This document shows, in pieces, positions 1 to 12,186 of a stretch of DNA of 64,000 nt. The stretch is from contig BCJX01000013.1 in assembly GCA_001600415.1 (NCBI GenBank), forward strand, positions 1 to 64,000, written 5' to 3'. Made by a program: the position numbers and the translations under genes. The DNA is from Pascua guehoae. Lineage: Eukaryota > Basidiomycota > Tremellomycetes > Trichosporonales > Trichosporonaceae. The stretch's first letter is position 1. Each line of letters opens with the position of its first letter. The notes below the pieces were generated by a model that was not told where the DNA came from, ran no database searches, and was given only the letters and a program-made list of their open reading frames with translations.

Positions 1-30
1 CCCTAACCCCCTAACCCCCTAACCCCCTAA
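1..30. repeat. Telomere repeat, chromosome end
   Basis: The first 30 bases are 3.75 copies of the 8-nt unit CCCCCTAA, which reads TTAGGGGG on the other strand running outward. This matches the telomere type known in Cryptococcus and relatives. The array is short, so the assembly probably reaches the chromosome end but stops early inside the telomere. Confidence 0.93.
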
Positions 31-60
31 GTGGCCAGAGTGTTTGGGATGCGGTCCGGC

Positions 61-260
61 ACCCAGGGCTTGGCGGGCAGCATGGGGAGTGGGGTGCAGC
101 ACACGGGGCTCGGGGGCAGTGTGGGCGGGTGGGGCGCAGCACACGGGGCTCGCCGGGCAGTGTGGGCAGGGTGTTCGGTGTGCGTGACAGCACATGGGGC
201 GCAGCAGGTGGGGCGCAGCACACGGGGCTTAGCGGGCGGGTGCGGCACTCGGCGGGCAGC
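61..260. repeat. Degenerate ~40-bp subtelomeric repeats
   Basis: A core reading GGGGYGCAGCACACGGGGCT occurs at 91-110, 131-150 and about 211-230, so spacing is 40 and 80 bases. Partial cores containing GGCGGGCAGC and CAGTGTGGGCGGG lie between and after them. The strand is G-rich and almost stop-free, which produces long but meaningless reading frames across 1-800. Confidence 0.75.
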
Positions 261-636
261 GTGGGCGGAGCGCTGCACAGCGTACGCGCACGCAGCGCAC
301 AGCGAGGAGAGTGTTCACAGTGCACAGAGTGCGGCGCAGCAGGCCAGGCTTGGCGAGCTCGGCGGGCAGGGCCGGCAATGCGTGGAGGGTGGGTTGTTCA
401 GAGTGTCTTGTACACGCCCGGCTCGGTGGGCGGGTTGTGGTGCAGCACTGCTGCACGCCTCGTCGGGCAACATGGGAGGTGTGCCGAGCGGCGCATGGGG
501 CACCTGGAGACTGTTAGTCGTGGGTGAGCGGGGCACTGGCACATGGCACTCGGTAGGGAAGGTGTCCTTTGTGCAGAACATGGTGCAGGCTGGGCGCGGC
601 ACGGGGTTGCTGGGGCGTTTGCCACACAGGGCTAGT

Positions 637-651
637 GGGGGGGGGGGGGGG
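637..651. repeat. Poly-G run (15 nt)
   Basis: There are fifteen consecutive G bases. It is the first of several long G or C homopolymers in the window (also near 14.3, 18.4, 24.6 and 30.2 kb). Its length is prone to sequencing error. Confidence 0.9.
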
Positions 652-1558
652 TGTATAGCATGTGCTGCGAGGAAGACATGTCAAGATGGATTGCGAGGTG
701 GTGGGAGAACACTGTGTCAGAGGTCAGTTGTTGATGTGGCACGCCGCAATGATCAAGGTTCAGGGAAGCACAGACCAAACAGCCTTACGTCCCTATGACG
801 TCAACACACCCCCAATCCATGGAAACCGAAACAGGCGCCTCGATGCCAGCTCATCAATGCTTGAGCTCGTCTGTTCGAGAGCCTTGGTGCAAGCTTGCGG
901 CTGGACGTGTCATTGTTGGTGATGAGCATGGGCTGATGGCACCAGACTGAAAGCCAACAACACACCCGAGGCCCGCCACAGCCTGTCCATGTCTTGTGTT
1001 GGGCAAATGGCGGTCCATGTACATGGACCGCCGTTTGCCACTGGTAATGCCACAGGTGTCGCCGGAGGGCGCGTGGGGCTGGGTAAAGCCTTCGAGCATC
1101 AACAGGTACGTACATCAAAGCATGATACATTGCGGTGGCCAGTTGTGCAGGCAGGGTTTAAACCATTCGTGCCTTCTTTTTACGAGAGCTGGACTGGGAG
1201 CGCATTCCAGGGGATGGGGAGCGCATGCGCTTAAACCGCGAGTGGCCAGGAGATGTGTGAGGTGCCCTGCTCGGTCCTGCACCAGGAGTGTCCTCCTCGT
1301 CGGTGTTGTCCGTGTCCCGCCTGCCCACGCTGCCCTCCTCGTCACTTGCGATGCGGCGCTTCTTGCCCGTGCGGCTGTGCTTTGCAGTTGCATGGCGATG
1401 AGGCTCGCTCTCGCTCTCGATGTCGGTGCTCTGTTTGCTGTGGTCATCCCTCCTGTTGCGGTGCCCGCCCATGTCGTCCTCGTCGCCCACGTCGTCCTCC
1501 TCACTCGCGACGCGGCGCTGCTTGCCCATACGATGGCGCTTTGCATGGCGACGAGAGA

Positions 1559-1662
1559 GGATGGGTTCGGAGGATGGGTTCGGAGGATGGGTTCGGAGGA
1601 TGGGTTCGGAGGACGAGTTCGGAGGATGGGTTCGGAGGACGAGTTCGGAGGATGGGTTCGGC
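1559..1662. repeat. 13-bp minisatellite, 8 copies
   Basis: Eight head-to-tail copies of GGATGGGTTCGGA are present. Copies 5 and 7 are changed to GGACGAGTTCGGA. The unit is 13 nt, so it shifts the frame each time and is not a protein repeat. It lies in gene-free subtelomeric DNA. Confidence 0.92.
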
Positions 1663-1699
1663 GCCAGGCCTCATGTCTGGCGAGCCGCGACGCTGCTCC

Positions 1700-3545
1700 A
1701 CACTAGTGGCAACGCCGCGAGCCATGGATGTACCCTTCTTCAGTCAGCAAGCTGTCCCTCGCGCATGGCGGCGCATGCATGGGAGTGCGGACCGAGGTCG
1801 CGTGGCGCAACCATGACATCCCTGTAAGGGACAGCCGAGAAGTGGGCGCGCCGGGGTATTGTGCGCGGCTCTTTCATCGGGCAGGGATGCATTGCAGTGG
1901 CTGCTGCTCTTCGCCGACGGCGGGCATCCCGGCATCACAGAGCGAGGGGCGGGAGCACGTGGCGAGAGGGGTGGACTGCTGGCTGTCGCGGCCATGTGGC
2001 ATGTCAATCTGTCCGTTTCTCACCGCAGGTCGCTACCGGATCCCGGTCGGCTGGGTCGGCGGGGCCGGCGGGGTTCACACAAGGTGCGCGACGGCACGAC
2101 TGGCGTAGCATTGTGGGCTGGGTTGGTAACCCTGGGAGTGGCTGAGGACGCGACCGTCGAGGCCTCGGGACATTGCATGGCGGGGTGGCGTAGCGCGGAT
2201 GTATGTCGACCAATGTCGCGCGCCAGGGCCACGAGAGAGTGTCAATGGAATGCGGTTGCACGTTAATGCCGCATCGCCAGATGGGCAGTTGGCAACACGG
2301 CAGGGTTCGTCGAGTGCAGAGAAACTGATGATCAGCAGCGTCTTGGTGGACTTGGCGCAGGCCACAGAGGTGTATGCGGGCATGCTGGAAACGCGGCATG
2401 ATCGTGAGCCGCGAAGCATTGCGCAACGCGCCCTGGTCAGGCGTGGAGCATCTTCAGCAACGGCAGGCTGCTCTTGGATCCGGCAGCCGAGTCCATTGGG
2501 ACACAACCTCATTGCGGGGGTTGCCAGCAGATGTGTCAAGCGAAGGTCAGGGGAGTGCATCGCGCGAGTCAAAGCCATGACGTGCATCGGTCCTAAGAGC
2601 CACAGGTAGATGATGGAGGGCCTCCGGTATAGTGACCACAGGTGACGAGCGGACAGTCACCCGAATGGAGGGAGACCGAGTATGACTCGGTTTGCTGGAA
2701 GAGGATTTTGTCGCGCAGAGCGAAGCTTGCGAGCGGAGATGTTTAATGGACCGGCGAGCAATTGTTCCTGCGGCGGACTTGTTGGACAAGGGCCGAGGTG
2801 ACACCCATGTTGTTGTGTGGTTGAGCCGTAGCGCAAGGATCCGGCAGTCAAGGTTGGGTATGTCGACCGAGGCAACATGGCGGAGGCATGAGGTGGTGTC
2901 GAGGAGACAGCGAGACCGTGTGCGCGCACTAGTAGTGCTTCACGGGACGAGCATTCGGCAGCACGACAGGGTTTGCTGACAGGACTGAAGAGACGGAGAC
3001 GTCAAGTGTGTGCCGATGGCCGGTGATTCTGTTTGCTGGTGGAGACGGCCGCGCCGACGGGGCGATATCTTGTGAGGGCGCCGATATCGTGGGATCCGGA
3101 AAGGATCGTGCGTCGTGCTCCCTCTGGTGACAGCCAGCAGCGGACAGTGATATGGACGACCGGCGTGGGCGGAAAGGCGGCGGTGGGCATGGCCGACTTG
3201 ATAAAGCCGAGTGCCTCAGAGGATGACGGCCCTTGGATACGCGGGAACCAAGGTGAGTTGCAGTAGTAAGCAATGGGGTGTTGCATCCATGGATTGCGTG
3301 AGTATGAGCGGGTCAGCGTACAGGCGAGCGCAACCCAACAACATCTGCATCATGGAGGAGACTTGCGGCGGGTGGTCGTAACCTTGGAACTCCATCTGCC
3401 ACGTGGGCTCACCACTGATGGCGAGACAGACGACCCGAGTCGAAGGCGAGACAGTCGCCACCCTCCCCTACGCCGTGGCGACTCTGTCACTCTCACCTCT
3501 GCTTGGCTGTCCCATGACCGGTTCGTGTGCGTGTGGGGAGCGGAA
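1700..3545. repeat. Subtelomeric long direct repeat, copy A
   Basis: This segment is repeated in diverged form at about 4,070-6,350. Matching landmarks are GTGCGGACCGAGGTCGCGTGG near 1,783 (copy B 4,117), GCTCTTGGATCCGGCAGCCGA near 2,470 (4,904), GAGTCAAAGCCATGACGTG near 2,567 (5,004), GGCCGACTTGATAAAGCCGAG near 3,190 (5,977) and CCATGACCGGTTCGTG near 3,512 (6,320). The offset grows from about 2.33 kb to 2.81 kb, so the copies also differ by indels. No plausible gene lies inside either copy. Confidence 0.75.
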
Positions 3546-3716
3546 CAAAGTGGAAACATGTACAAAGCAGGGTGGTCCTCCGCTGGATGTCTCGCGAGTC
3601 TGGGACGGTGGATGGTGCTGAGCGACAGCCTCGGAAGGCCTTTCGTCGAGGAACAAACACGGATGGCTGCGTGGACAGCCCGACGCAACAGCGGATCCTC
3701 CGATAAGACGCTACAA

Positions 3717-3890
3717 TGACGTTGACGGCTCCGCGGCCTCCGCAGCAGCCCCGTGGTAACGTTGACGGCTCCGCGGTGACGTTGACGGCTCCGTGGCAGT
3801 GTGGACGGCTCCGCGGCAACGTTCGCTTGTCTAACAGTCCCGCTCGGCTGCCGCTCTGCGTGGATGGCTCCGCGGCGACAGCAGATGGCT
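3717..3890. repeat. GACGGCTCCGCGG tandem-like repeats
   Basis: The motif GTTGACGGCTCCGCGG and shortened forms (GGACGGCTCCGCGG, ATGGCTCCGCGG) recur about seven times at irregular spacing. The block lies between the two long repeat copies. No coding function is visible. Confidence 0.7.
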
Positions 3891-4069
3891 CAGCGCAACG
3901 GTGGATCGTTTCGGAAGCCCGTTCGGCTGGGACAGAGTCGCGGAGACCTCCAGCGATGGAACGGCTGTCTCTGCGTCGCTCCTCACTTCTGACGACCTGC
4001 GGCACTGCTCTGCGACAGTGGCAACGGCAATAGCCCTGTGGAACTCAGTGCGCACGATGGACTTGCCCC

Positions 4070-6350
4070 TCAACAGTCAACTGGCGGCGCACAGTCGTGC
4101 AGGGAGCGCGGACCGAGGTCACGCGGCGGAACCATGATGTCTGCATCGCCACGGGATCAGTGGGGAGCCGAGACCCGAAGTCCAGGCAGTGTGCATGGCT
4201 CTTTCGTCAGGCGTGGGGCTACTCTTGGTCGCGGGAAGCAGCGGCAGGCGGGGAGACGGGGGGCGCCGCGAGGCGTCGTGGGACAAAGAGAGCACGCGGA
4301 GATGGACATGCCAGCACACATTGGCTCTGTCTCACGCGAGTTGGTGTGGACGGAGGAGTTATTGCCGCGGCCGTGGCAGCTGCTGTTCGGCGATGGCAGG
4401 CACTGCACAGCAAACAGGAGCGCGTGGCGTCAGGGCCGGATTGCCGTCGCCGCCACACACGTCGAACTGTCCGTCTCACGGCAGGTCGATCCCCGATCTG
4501 GGTCAGCGCGGTCGGCGCGGTACACACAAGGCGCGCGATGGCACAACTGGCGGGTTGTGCGGGATGAGTTGGCGACTGCTGGGAGTGGATGAGGAGGAAG
4601 CATGAGGCGATGTGCGTGAGCACGAGACGAGGCAGTCGAGGCTGGACACTCCACCGCCGGGTGGTACGTCGACCGTTGTCGGGTGACAGAGGGACGAGGC
4701 GGTGTCCATGGATGGCCAGACAGCGGGTGCGCGCATTAACGTCGCGTCGCGGGACGAGCAGTTGGCAACACCACAGGGTCCGCTGAGCGAAGCGGAGACG
4801 TTGCATGTACCGATGATCAGTGGCCACGTGATCGTGGGAGCTGCGAACCATCGTGCATAGCGCCCCGGTCAGCTGTGCGGCGTCATCGACAAGCGCGGGC
4901 TGCTCTTGGATCCGGCAGCCGAGGAACTCCCTCACGGAACGGGGCGCGAGCATCTAGATGTATGTCGAACGACGGTGAGGCGACCAAGGGAGTGCGCCAC
5001 GCGAGTCAAAGCCATGACGTGGATGGGTGCCAAAAGCCGTGCGTAGACGATGGAGGGCCAAGCCTTGAGTATCGGGGGCAGGGGCAGACGCACATCCCGC
5101 GAACATTGAAGATGCATGACCAGGAGTCGAGGCCCACACGTCCAACAATGGTGGGTCACATCGTCGGTGGATGTCCGTCGAGTCGATTTGCTGGAGGAAG
5201 TTAGTCGCGGGGATACCATGCCGTGAGAATCGCCGTGCACAGACAGCGCGACCTCCAGAGCGACGCGGGACGAGCCTCGTACCCACATGGGTTGGCGGTA
5301 CCGCAAGATTCCAGACGACCAGCGGCTGGAGACGTCAAAGCGTTGACAGAGCGACTGGCTGTCTCGAGAGCTTGGGAGAGTTGGGCAGGGGTCGAGGCAG
5401 CTTCCGCATCGACGCAGAGCAGTATGCGAGGGTGAGAGTGGGGGGAGCGCCGCGAAGACATGGACCCCGGCAGTCGGCCCCTCGGCGAGTCGATCGCGGG
5501 GTCACGCCCGAGGCATGGCGCGAGCGCGGATGACTGGATGAGGCCCCGGCAGAGCCATGAAGGAGGGCGTGGGCCGGAATCCTGCGTACTTCGTCACCGG
5601 AGAGATACGTGAGGGTGCCTTGGAAGGGCGCTCATAAGCAAAGGCGCCAATGGAGGCTGCCATGGTGAGATGGGCGAGTGTCGGCGGAGGCTGCCGGACG
5701 ATGCAGTGACAGGATGGATCCAGCTCATGGTCCGCAGCTCGACGTGCTCAAGCGCCCACTTGTGGTCGGACTATGCGCGCGGTTGAATGCAAGTGCCAGC
5801 GCAGAGGACGAAGAAAGGCGTCGACGCCCTCGGCGGTTTGGGGCCGAACGTCAAAGGATACGCGTTGTAAGGATGGGCTGAGGCCGCCATGCCGAGATCG
5901 CCTGGGACGATGCATGTAAGATTACACGGGTGGATGGACGACGACTAACGGCGGGCCGCGGAGAGGCCGAGGTGGGCGTGGCCGACTTGATAAAGCCGAG
6001 CTCCCCAGAGGATAAACGCCGCTGGGTGCGTGTGAACTAAGGTGAGCGAGTTGCGGCTGTCAGCAATCCGTAGAGTGTTGCATCCACAGAGAGAGCGTGA
6101 GTATGAGCGCGGGCGGCGGCTGGAGCAGCCATGCGAGTGAGCCTCGAGTGCAATCCAACAACAGCGGCATCATGCAAGAGACCTGCGGCGGGTGGTGGCA
6201 ACGTCGGCGCTCCACCTGCCACATGGGCTCACCACCGATGGCGACCCGGATGGAAGGCGTGACAGTTCCCACCCACCATACCCCGTGGCGACGCCGTCAT
6301 TCTCACCTCTGCTAGCTGTCCCGTGACCGGTTCGTGCCCGCGTGGGGAAG
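4070..6350. repeat. Subtelomeric long direct repeat, copy B
   Basis: This is the second copy of the segment at 1,700-3,545, in the same orientation. It is longer by roughly 450 bases. Both copies are riddled with substitutions relative to each other, so the duplication is old or was mutated quickly. Reading frames in the two copies are not conserved, which argues against a shared gene. Confidence 0.75.
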
Positions 6351-8219
6351 GATAGCGAGGGACATGAACGGCAGCGGAGGTGAAGGAGAGGGTATCGAGA
6401 TGCATCGACGGCGGCTGGGGGAGTTGTTGCATGTGAACGTTGAGGATCGTCGAGCCTGCGGCATGCGGCATGCCAGAGGCCGTGAACGGTGGTACGGTGG
6501 GTGGCGCCCTCGTCCTCAAGGTTGGGACCAGCACGTGACTGATCCCTGCGCCGGTGTCTCGAGCCTGGGTGCAGGGTGCCAGCCCCTCTCACTGTACCAT
6601 ACCCTACTTGCCATCACCATTGCCGCCGCACATACGGAACTCGCTACTTAGCTACTTGCAACTTGCCTACTGGGGGAGACGCCGTCGCCATATCCACTGT
6701 ACATCCCCGACACTGAAACCCTACCTTAGAGGTCGCTGGCTGTCCTCTGCATCTCCACTCACCCTGAGCCCGTCCTTCCCTTGCGAGACGTCCGTGAACT
6801 GGCCCCCTAATCACCCAAGCCCGCGCCGTCCAGAGTCCGTGCAGCAGTATTCCAAAGCCGACACCTCAAAGTGCCATTTGTGAGTGCGAGGCAGCCTTTG
6901 TCTGGCTGTCAGTCACACGTGACGGTCCACGCGGGCCCTGCTCATCGACAGGCTCACTCATCCACATACTCGCCCCGACAGGCGACATTGACGAGGATCT
7001 CTCCAAGGTCGACTCGTGTCCTGCTCGAGCACTCTGTTTGGGCGTCGGCAGAGGGGTCATGATGCAACTCGTGCTGCCCCGGTATCATGAGCGATGCACC
7101 AATTGGAATAGATGGCGTGTAGCTCGAGCAGATGGTGTGCGCGTGCGAGTCTCTACAACACCACGACACGACACGATTCCCTCCCATTCACATGCACATT
7201 CTGCGAGAGAATGAAACCATGCCTTGTGACAGGATGAAACCCCGACCTGCTTGAGCAGTATGCAAGCAACAGCTCAATTATTCGTGCTCAATAGCCTGCT
7301 CGAGCAACGACCTGCTCCAGTCACCCGCATGCCGCATGCCAGCAGCGCCGCGGACCCTGTGCGGGACGAGAAGTGGTCGCCCGACAGAGCAAGTGCATGT
7401 GCGAGTGCTCGTTCCATCCACGCGCCTTGCTGCCAGGGCAGCAGGAAAGGGCACGATGAGCCCGCCCACAGAGCGCGCGAACACAATAGGGGAGGCGAGC
7501 CGACGTGGCAGGCTCGGGACCTCTCCCGCCTCGTCCGGCGGAGCGAGCACGAGGCCAAGCGAGCACGAGGCCGAGTTGCCGAACGGTTGCCGACCCTCGC
7601 CTGGCGTCATCCAAAGTCTCCTGATGACCACAAAGGCGAGCACAATTGTTGTTACCGCTGCAACAAGTTCAAGATATCTGCCCGCATAGTTGATACGGTG
7701 CACGCGGTGGCGAGGGTGTCCGTGTTCTGCGCCGGCGGATCGGAACCGCGGGGACCTTGAACTCGACGCGGCAGAGCGGGAGTATGGCGACGGAGAGCCG
7801 GGGGATGTCAGCTCGTAAACGATGGATTGGAAAACATCCCGAGAGCGGAACGACGCCCGAGGTGCGTCCCGATGGAGCTAGGGTGCTACGCTCCTCCTTG
7901 ATCTTGATAATGTCCGGCTTGAAATCGCATCGCATGAGAAGTTGGGGGTGCGGACGGTGCCGGCAACTCGCTCACTCTTTCAGGTGTGGCACACTTTCTC
8001 CTCCCCACCAGAGTCTTGTCCCCGCCGCAGCCACGGACAGCTAGGTCGATGAGATGGAATACAGAAAGAAACTTGCCTCCTCCCGCGTGGTTGCATTCAG
8101 CCTGCCCCACCATGCGACTGATGACTCTGCGGGGCTGTCGAACCCCAAAGCCAACTGTATCGCCTCACATGAGCCGCCCTCGGCCGCGACGGGATAGTCC
8201 CTTGCTGGGAGGGTCCGGG
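6351..8219. other. Subtelomeric stretch without a supported gene
   Basis: Open frames of 60-170 codons occur on both strands, but none shows a recognisable domain or a consistent spliced model. One minus-strand frame (7,278-7,703) has a hydrophobic stretch that could be a single membrane helix. That is too little to call a gene. Confidence 0.5.
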
Positions 8220-10354
8220 TCAATCATGATGCCTCTGGGCAGGGCCAGCTCCCCTCTGATGCGCCCTTGACGGAGGACGCAAACGCCTTTGCTGAGAAGG
8301 ACCCAGTAAATCGTCGGGTGTCCTTGCATGTCCCGGGGCGGCTCGTGGTGGCACGGCCGGCATACCCTGCACCTGGCCCTGCGGCTGTCCCAACGCCAAC
8401 CCCTGCCGTCTCGATTGCAGCGTCGAGCTCTGTCCGACGATGTCGTTGTCCTGCCACGGCATCGTCCCGCGCCCAGGGGGTGCGTACGCGCCCTCAACTC
8501 GTGGCTGGCCGCCCATTATTCGGTGGCCCCGGCTACCAGCGGCGGGTGTAGGGGTCGGTGGCATGCTGTCCCCGAGCATGGAAGGTTGCTCGCTGGATAT
8601 CCGCCCAGCCGGTGAAGTCCCGCGCCCCGTCATCTGCGCCCCGGTGGACGGTGTCCAGCCTGAGACGCGGCCAATTGGGGTAAAGTTGATGCTGTTGTCC
8701 CCAGCATCGACCGGGATGAGGTGTTTCACTGGGGTGTGATCTGGAGTGTCGTCTTCGTTGTAGTTGACCGGGGGTCTCGTGCGTTGCGGACGGGGGTCAT
8801 GACGCTGTTGGACGTGGACCAGTTTCCTGTTCCAAACCTCCATAACCTTGTCCCTCATCTGGCGGTTGACATGCTGGGCCTGTGAATGGACGTCCCTCGC
8901 GGGGCTCAACGGAGGATAGTCAGGTCCCACGCCCATCTCTGCTCCTGCCTCTCGGTCCTGGATGAGGTTGTGGTGTGCAATGGCAAGAAGGTAGGCAATA
9001 AGTGGGGGAGATCGACCACAATGCGGGCCGTGAGGTCGGGGGTTGACTTCGGTTCCATTGGTACGACGGCCGAACGACTTGGAGACAAATACAGTGGGCA
9101 ACTGTTGGCCCCTATTTCTCGTAGGCTGATAGGTGACGAGGATGTGACGGTTGCCGTTTGAGAAGAGGGCGTACCTGGTATGGGATTCGTAGGCGTAGGA
9201 AACTGCCTGGACGGCACAAACGAGGATGCGCTGGGCCAAGTGCAGGCGATCGATGTAGCTCTTTTGTGTAACGTTTTCCCACAACCCTGGCTTGGGCATG
9301 GCTCTGGTTTCGAACACACGTTTCTCAGGCTGGCTGGTGCTGGGCTCGTAGAACATCCCATAGCTGCCGTCGCTGCAAAACTCGTCAAATGCGTCGAGGG
9401 CGGCATCGGAAAACGACTCTTCAATCTTGTACTCGCACGTGGAAGCAACTGTCCTTGGTGATGCTGTCTGCCCTTTGGTACGGAACGCGACACCAAGGTC
9501 AATTTTGCTGTTATTGTCTGTCGAAACAAGTTCGATTTCAATTTGCAGAGCGGGTGAATGGTTCGGATATAATCTTCCGAGCACCTCAGAGGCGAGTGCA
9601 ACAAAGTCAGCATACTCGTCGCCCACGAGCTGCCATTCGTTTCGTAGTGGGCCAGAACGCACAGCGTTTTGGACACCATGATTGCGAAAGTCGAGAGCTT
9701 GACGCAAGTCTGGAGCGTGGAGATCGTCAAGGTCGTTGAGCAATTCGAGGACCATGTTGTCGACCTCAGTAATGTCACTGTGCACGAGCCGAATATAGTC
9801 TGATTTAAAATGCTGGTCGAGATCCCGGATCTTCAACTCATCCGCTGCATCCCAAAAGCGCGCCGTCACTGGCTTCACGGCAAGTTGGGAGGGCACATCC
9901 ATTGATGGATCTTTGAATGGTTGGCGGAGGGGGCTGTCGAAGGTCTTGAGACAGTCACCAAGAGAAGGCGAGAGCTTGGGATGTTCAGGAGGAGTTGGCT
10001 GGGGACCATCTCGCACTCGGTCATGGCGCGGGGCATTTGGCAGACTCTCGGGGTATGGCGGACGGACGGGTGTCGCCAATTCTTGTGGGAATGGTCGAGA
10101 TATGTGAGATAGCGCCGGCGCCGGAGAGGAATGTGCTGGCACAGATGGCGAAGGATGATGCGTTCCCGGCGTGGTCCAGGTAGAAGCGGGATGCCTGTCG
10201 TGAGCATTTGCAGTCTCCAAGCAGTACTGCCCACGTAAACTAACTTTGATGGGGTACTGAGCCATCCATCTTGACCCGAGTTGCCCTGCGGTGTGGCAAG
10301 TTGTTGCTTTCTCTTGAAAAGCCTCTTTATGCCTGGAATTGGGCTGAACGGCAT
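8220..10354 (-). CDS. Unknown protein, possible PD-(D/E)XK-fold nuclease domain
   Basis: Two exons (10354-10245, 10194-8220) give 694 residues. The 50-nt intron has donor GTTAGT, branch CTCAC and acceptor ACAG and joins in phase. The ATG at 10354 gives a basic N-terminus (MPFSPIPGIKRLFKRK). A Pro-rich linker follows, then a central folded region of about 300 residues containing KIDLGVAF and, 20 residues on, CEYKIEE. This spacing resembles the Asp...Glu-x-Lys core of PD-(D/E)XK nucleases. A hydrophobic stretch ending SHTRYALFSNGNRHILVTY follows, then a disordered Pro/Gly/Arg tail. Proteins with this layout are known as subtelomeric orphans in basidiomycetes. The nuclease assignment rests on one motif and is tentative. 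The gene faces away from the one at 11,027. Confidence 0.6.
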
Positions 10355-11026
10355 GGTGATGGGATGGAGAGTTAGAATGGTGAGTGAGAGCGGTCACACA
10401 GCAATAATGCAACACTTGGAAAGAGTGAGTGCGCGCTGCAAGCTGCAAGCTGCGGTGGTGCAGCTCGCGTTGGAGACTTATCACGTGCAAGCACTTCCCG
10501 TGGGTGCCTTACCTGCAGTAGTTATGCAAGCTTTGGTAGAGGAGGTAGCACATGTGCACATGCATGGTTTACGGTACTAGGAGCCTAGGAGCCTCTAGCC
10601 TCGAGTCTGGTGCTGCGCCACATGAGTGTAAAGGGTAAAACAAATCAATGTGTGTCTGTATTTTCGCACGAAATTGCTAAATGGGAGTGGTGTCACGTGT
10701 CACAACCCGGAAATTCCTGCTGCTCAAAAATTCGAACCAAAATTGATTGGTTCCGCCCCTCTACTTTTTATCAGCGGAATCAAATGTCCTTAGTAGCATG
10801 ATCAAGTATCGTTAGGACTTTCCAACTAAGGTAATGGCCACACGGCCAGGGGATATAAGAGTATCTTTACGTAATGTCGTTCTCAACCCCGCCAACCTCC
10901 ACTTTGAGATTCTGTGTAAACAGTAAACAACAACAGGCAAACAAACAAGGGACGACGTCCATTAATTGATAGCACCCCACCATCACCATCTTCAACTACA
11001 TCTTCCATCTCTCATTGTCTGATACA
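10355..11026. promoter_or_regulatory. Divergent intergenic region with TATA-like box
   Basis: This 672-bp gap separates two divergent genes. A TATA-like GATATAAGA sits at 10,852-10,860, about 170 bases before the plus-strand ATG. The last 100 bases before that ATG are A/C-rich (AAACAACAACAGGCAAACAAAC), as in many fungal leaders. Confidence 0.4.
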
Positions 11027-12186
11027 ATGTCCGAAAACGAGCTTGCAAACGGCTGTGATCGCCCGCAGCGGCGATATGAACGTCCATCCCCCGAGTACCC
11101 AACACTTTCGACGACGTTTCCTTCTCCTTCCGACCGAGGACGATCCTTCTGGAATGAATGCTACTGGTCCTTGGCATCCGACCGTCAAGGTTCCAAGGAA
11201 CTCCAATTTGCCCTTGTCATGGCGTCTAATGAGTGGCGCAAGGCTCTTGACGGAACGTGGCATTGGGGCAATATTGATGATGACTGCTTCAACCTGGCCG
11301 TCTTCGACAAGATTGATGATCAGTATGTCTACCGATCTCTGTTCGCGCTCACCCCCAGTCTTTCCAACATCAACGAATACCGCGCAGAGTATTGGCACAA
11401 GGTGCCGCCGCCGCCGCCAGAACCGTCGTGCACTGCCGTCTGGGCCGAGCTCCTGGCAATTATCCCTCAAGTCTATCAACAGGTATGCCCTGCCCTGCCC
11501 CACTCTGCTGTTGAAGCTGACAGTAGGCTGCCGCACAACTTCCTCGCCCAGCTCCTCCTCTGCTTTTCGTTACCCTCTTTGTGCTAGATGCCGTCAGGTC
11601 GGCAGCCTGGCTGCACAGAACGTTTTACATCGATGAAGATCAAATGCTTCAACCTCTCGCCCTCGAATTGCCCCGCCTGGGACGCTTCTCCCGCCGCAAC
11701 CATGGCTGGCGCCAACTCACTTGGCACAAGAACGATCATACCGGCAACATGGACATTACACCCACAGACCATCCTGCACATCTGCCCCCTCCGTTCCCAC
11801 ACCCTATCGACCCTCCTGCAACCGATGACCCCAAGTTGGCAACTTCGTCACCTGCATCCTTGCCTCCTAGCACCGTCAATGGATCCAGGCCGGGCCCTAA
11901 GCAAGATGCCTTAATCCAGACCCTGGCGTCACCACGGCCCCTTGACCGTCCTGTCGTTTCGGCTGTCACTCTTCACGAGGCGGCTTCACCGAGGTACCCT
12001 CTAGGGGAACGCACGCACAATGTCGCAGCCACCGAGTCTACGAACAAGCCTCAACTAGTCAAAGCCAACGTCAAGCCACCCAGTGACAAGCCCAAGACCA
12101 AGCCCACACTCGAACGACTTGGCTTTAGGCGACCGAAGACGAGCGGCATGCGGGCGGTTGAAGGTGTTGGTAGGAGAAGACCATAG
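11027..12186 (+). CDS. Unknown protein, two exons
   Basis: Exons 11027-11482 and 11527-12186 give 371 residues. The 44-nt intron has donor GTATGC, branch CTGAC and acceptor GTAG, and joins VYQQ to AAAQLP in phase. The first ~230 residues look folded (for example WNECYWSLASDRQGSKELQF and the hydrophobic LLFVTLFVLDAV, which could be one membrane segment). The last 130 residues are Pro/Ser/Thr/Lys-rich and probably disordered. I recognise no domain. The ATG at 11027 is the first in frame. It may share regulation with the divergent gene upstream. Confidence 0.6.

Noticed and set aside
31..798. 255-codon plus-strand frame beside the telomere
   Set aside because: It runs through degenerate G-rich repeats, overlaps other long frames and has Gly/Ala/Arg/Ser composition expected from stop-poor DNA.
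7278..7703. Possible membrane protein frame on the minus strand
   Set aside because: It has only one hydrophobic stretch, lies in subtelomeric DNA and could not be extended by convincing introns.
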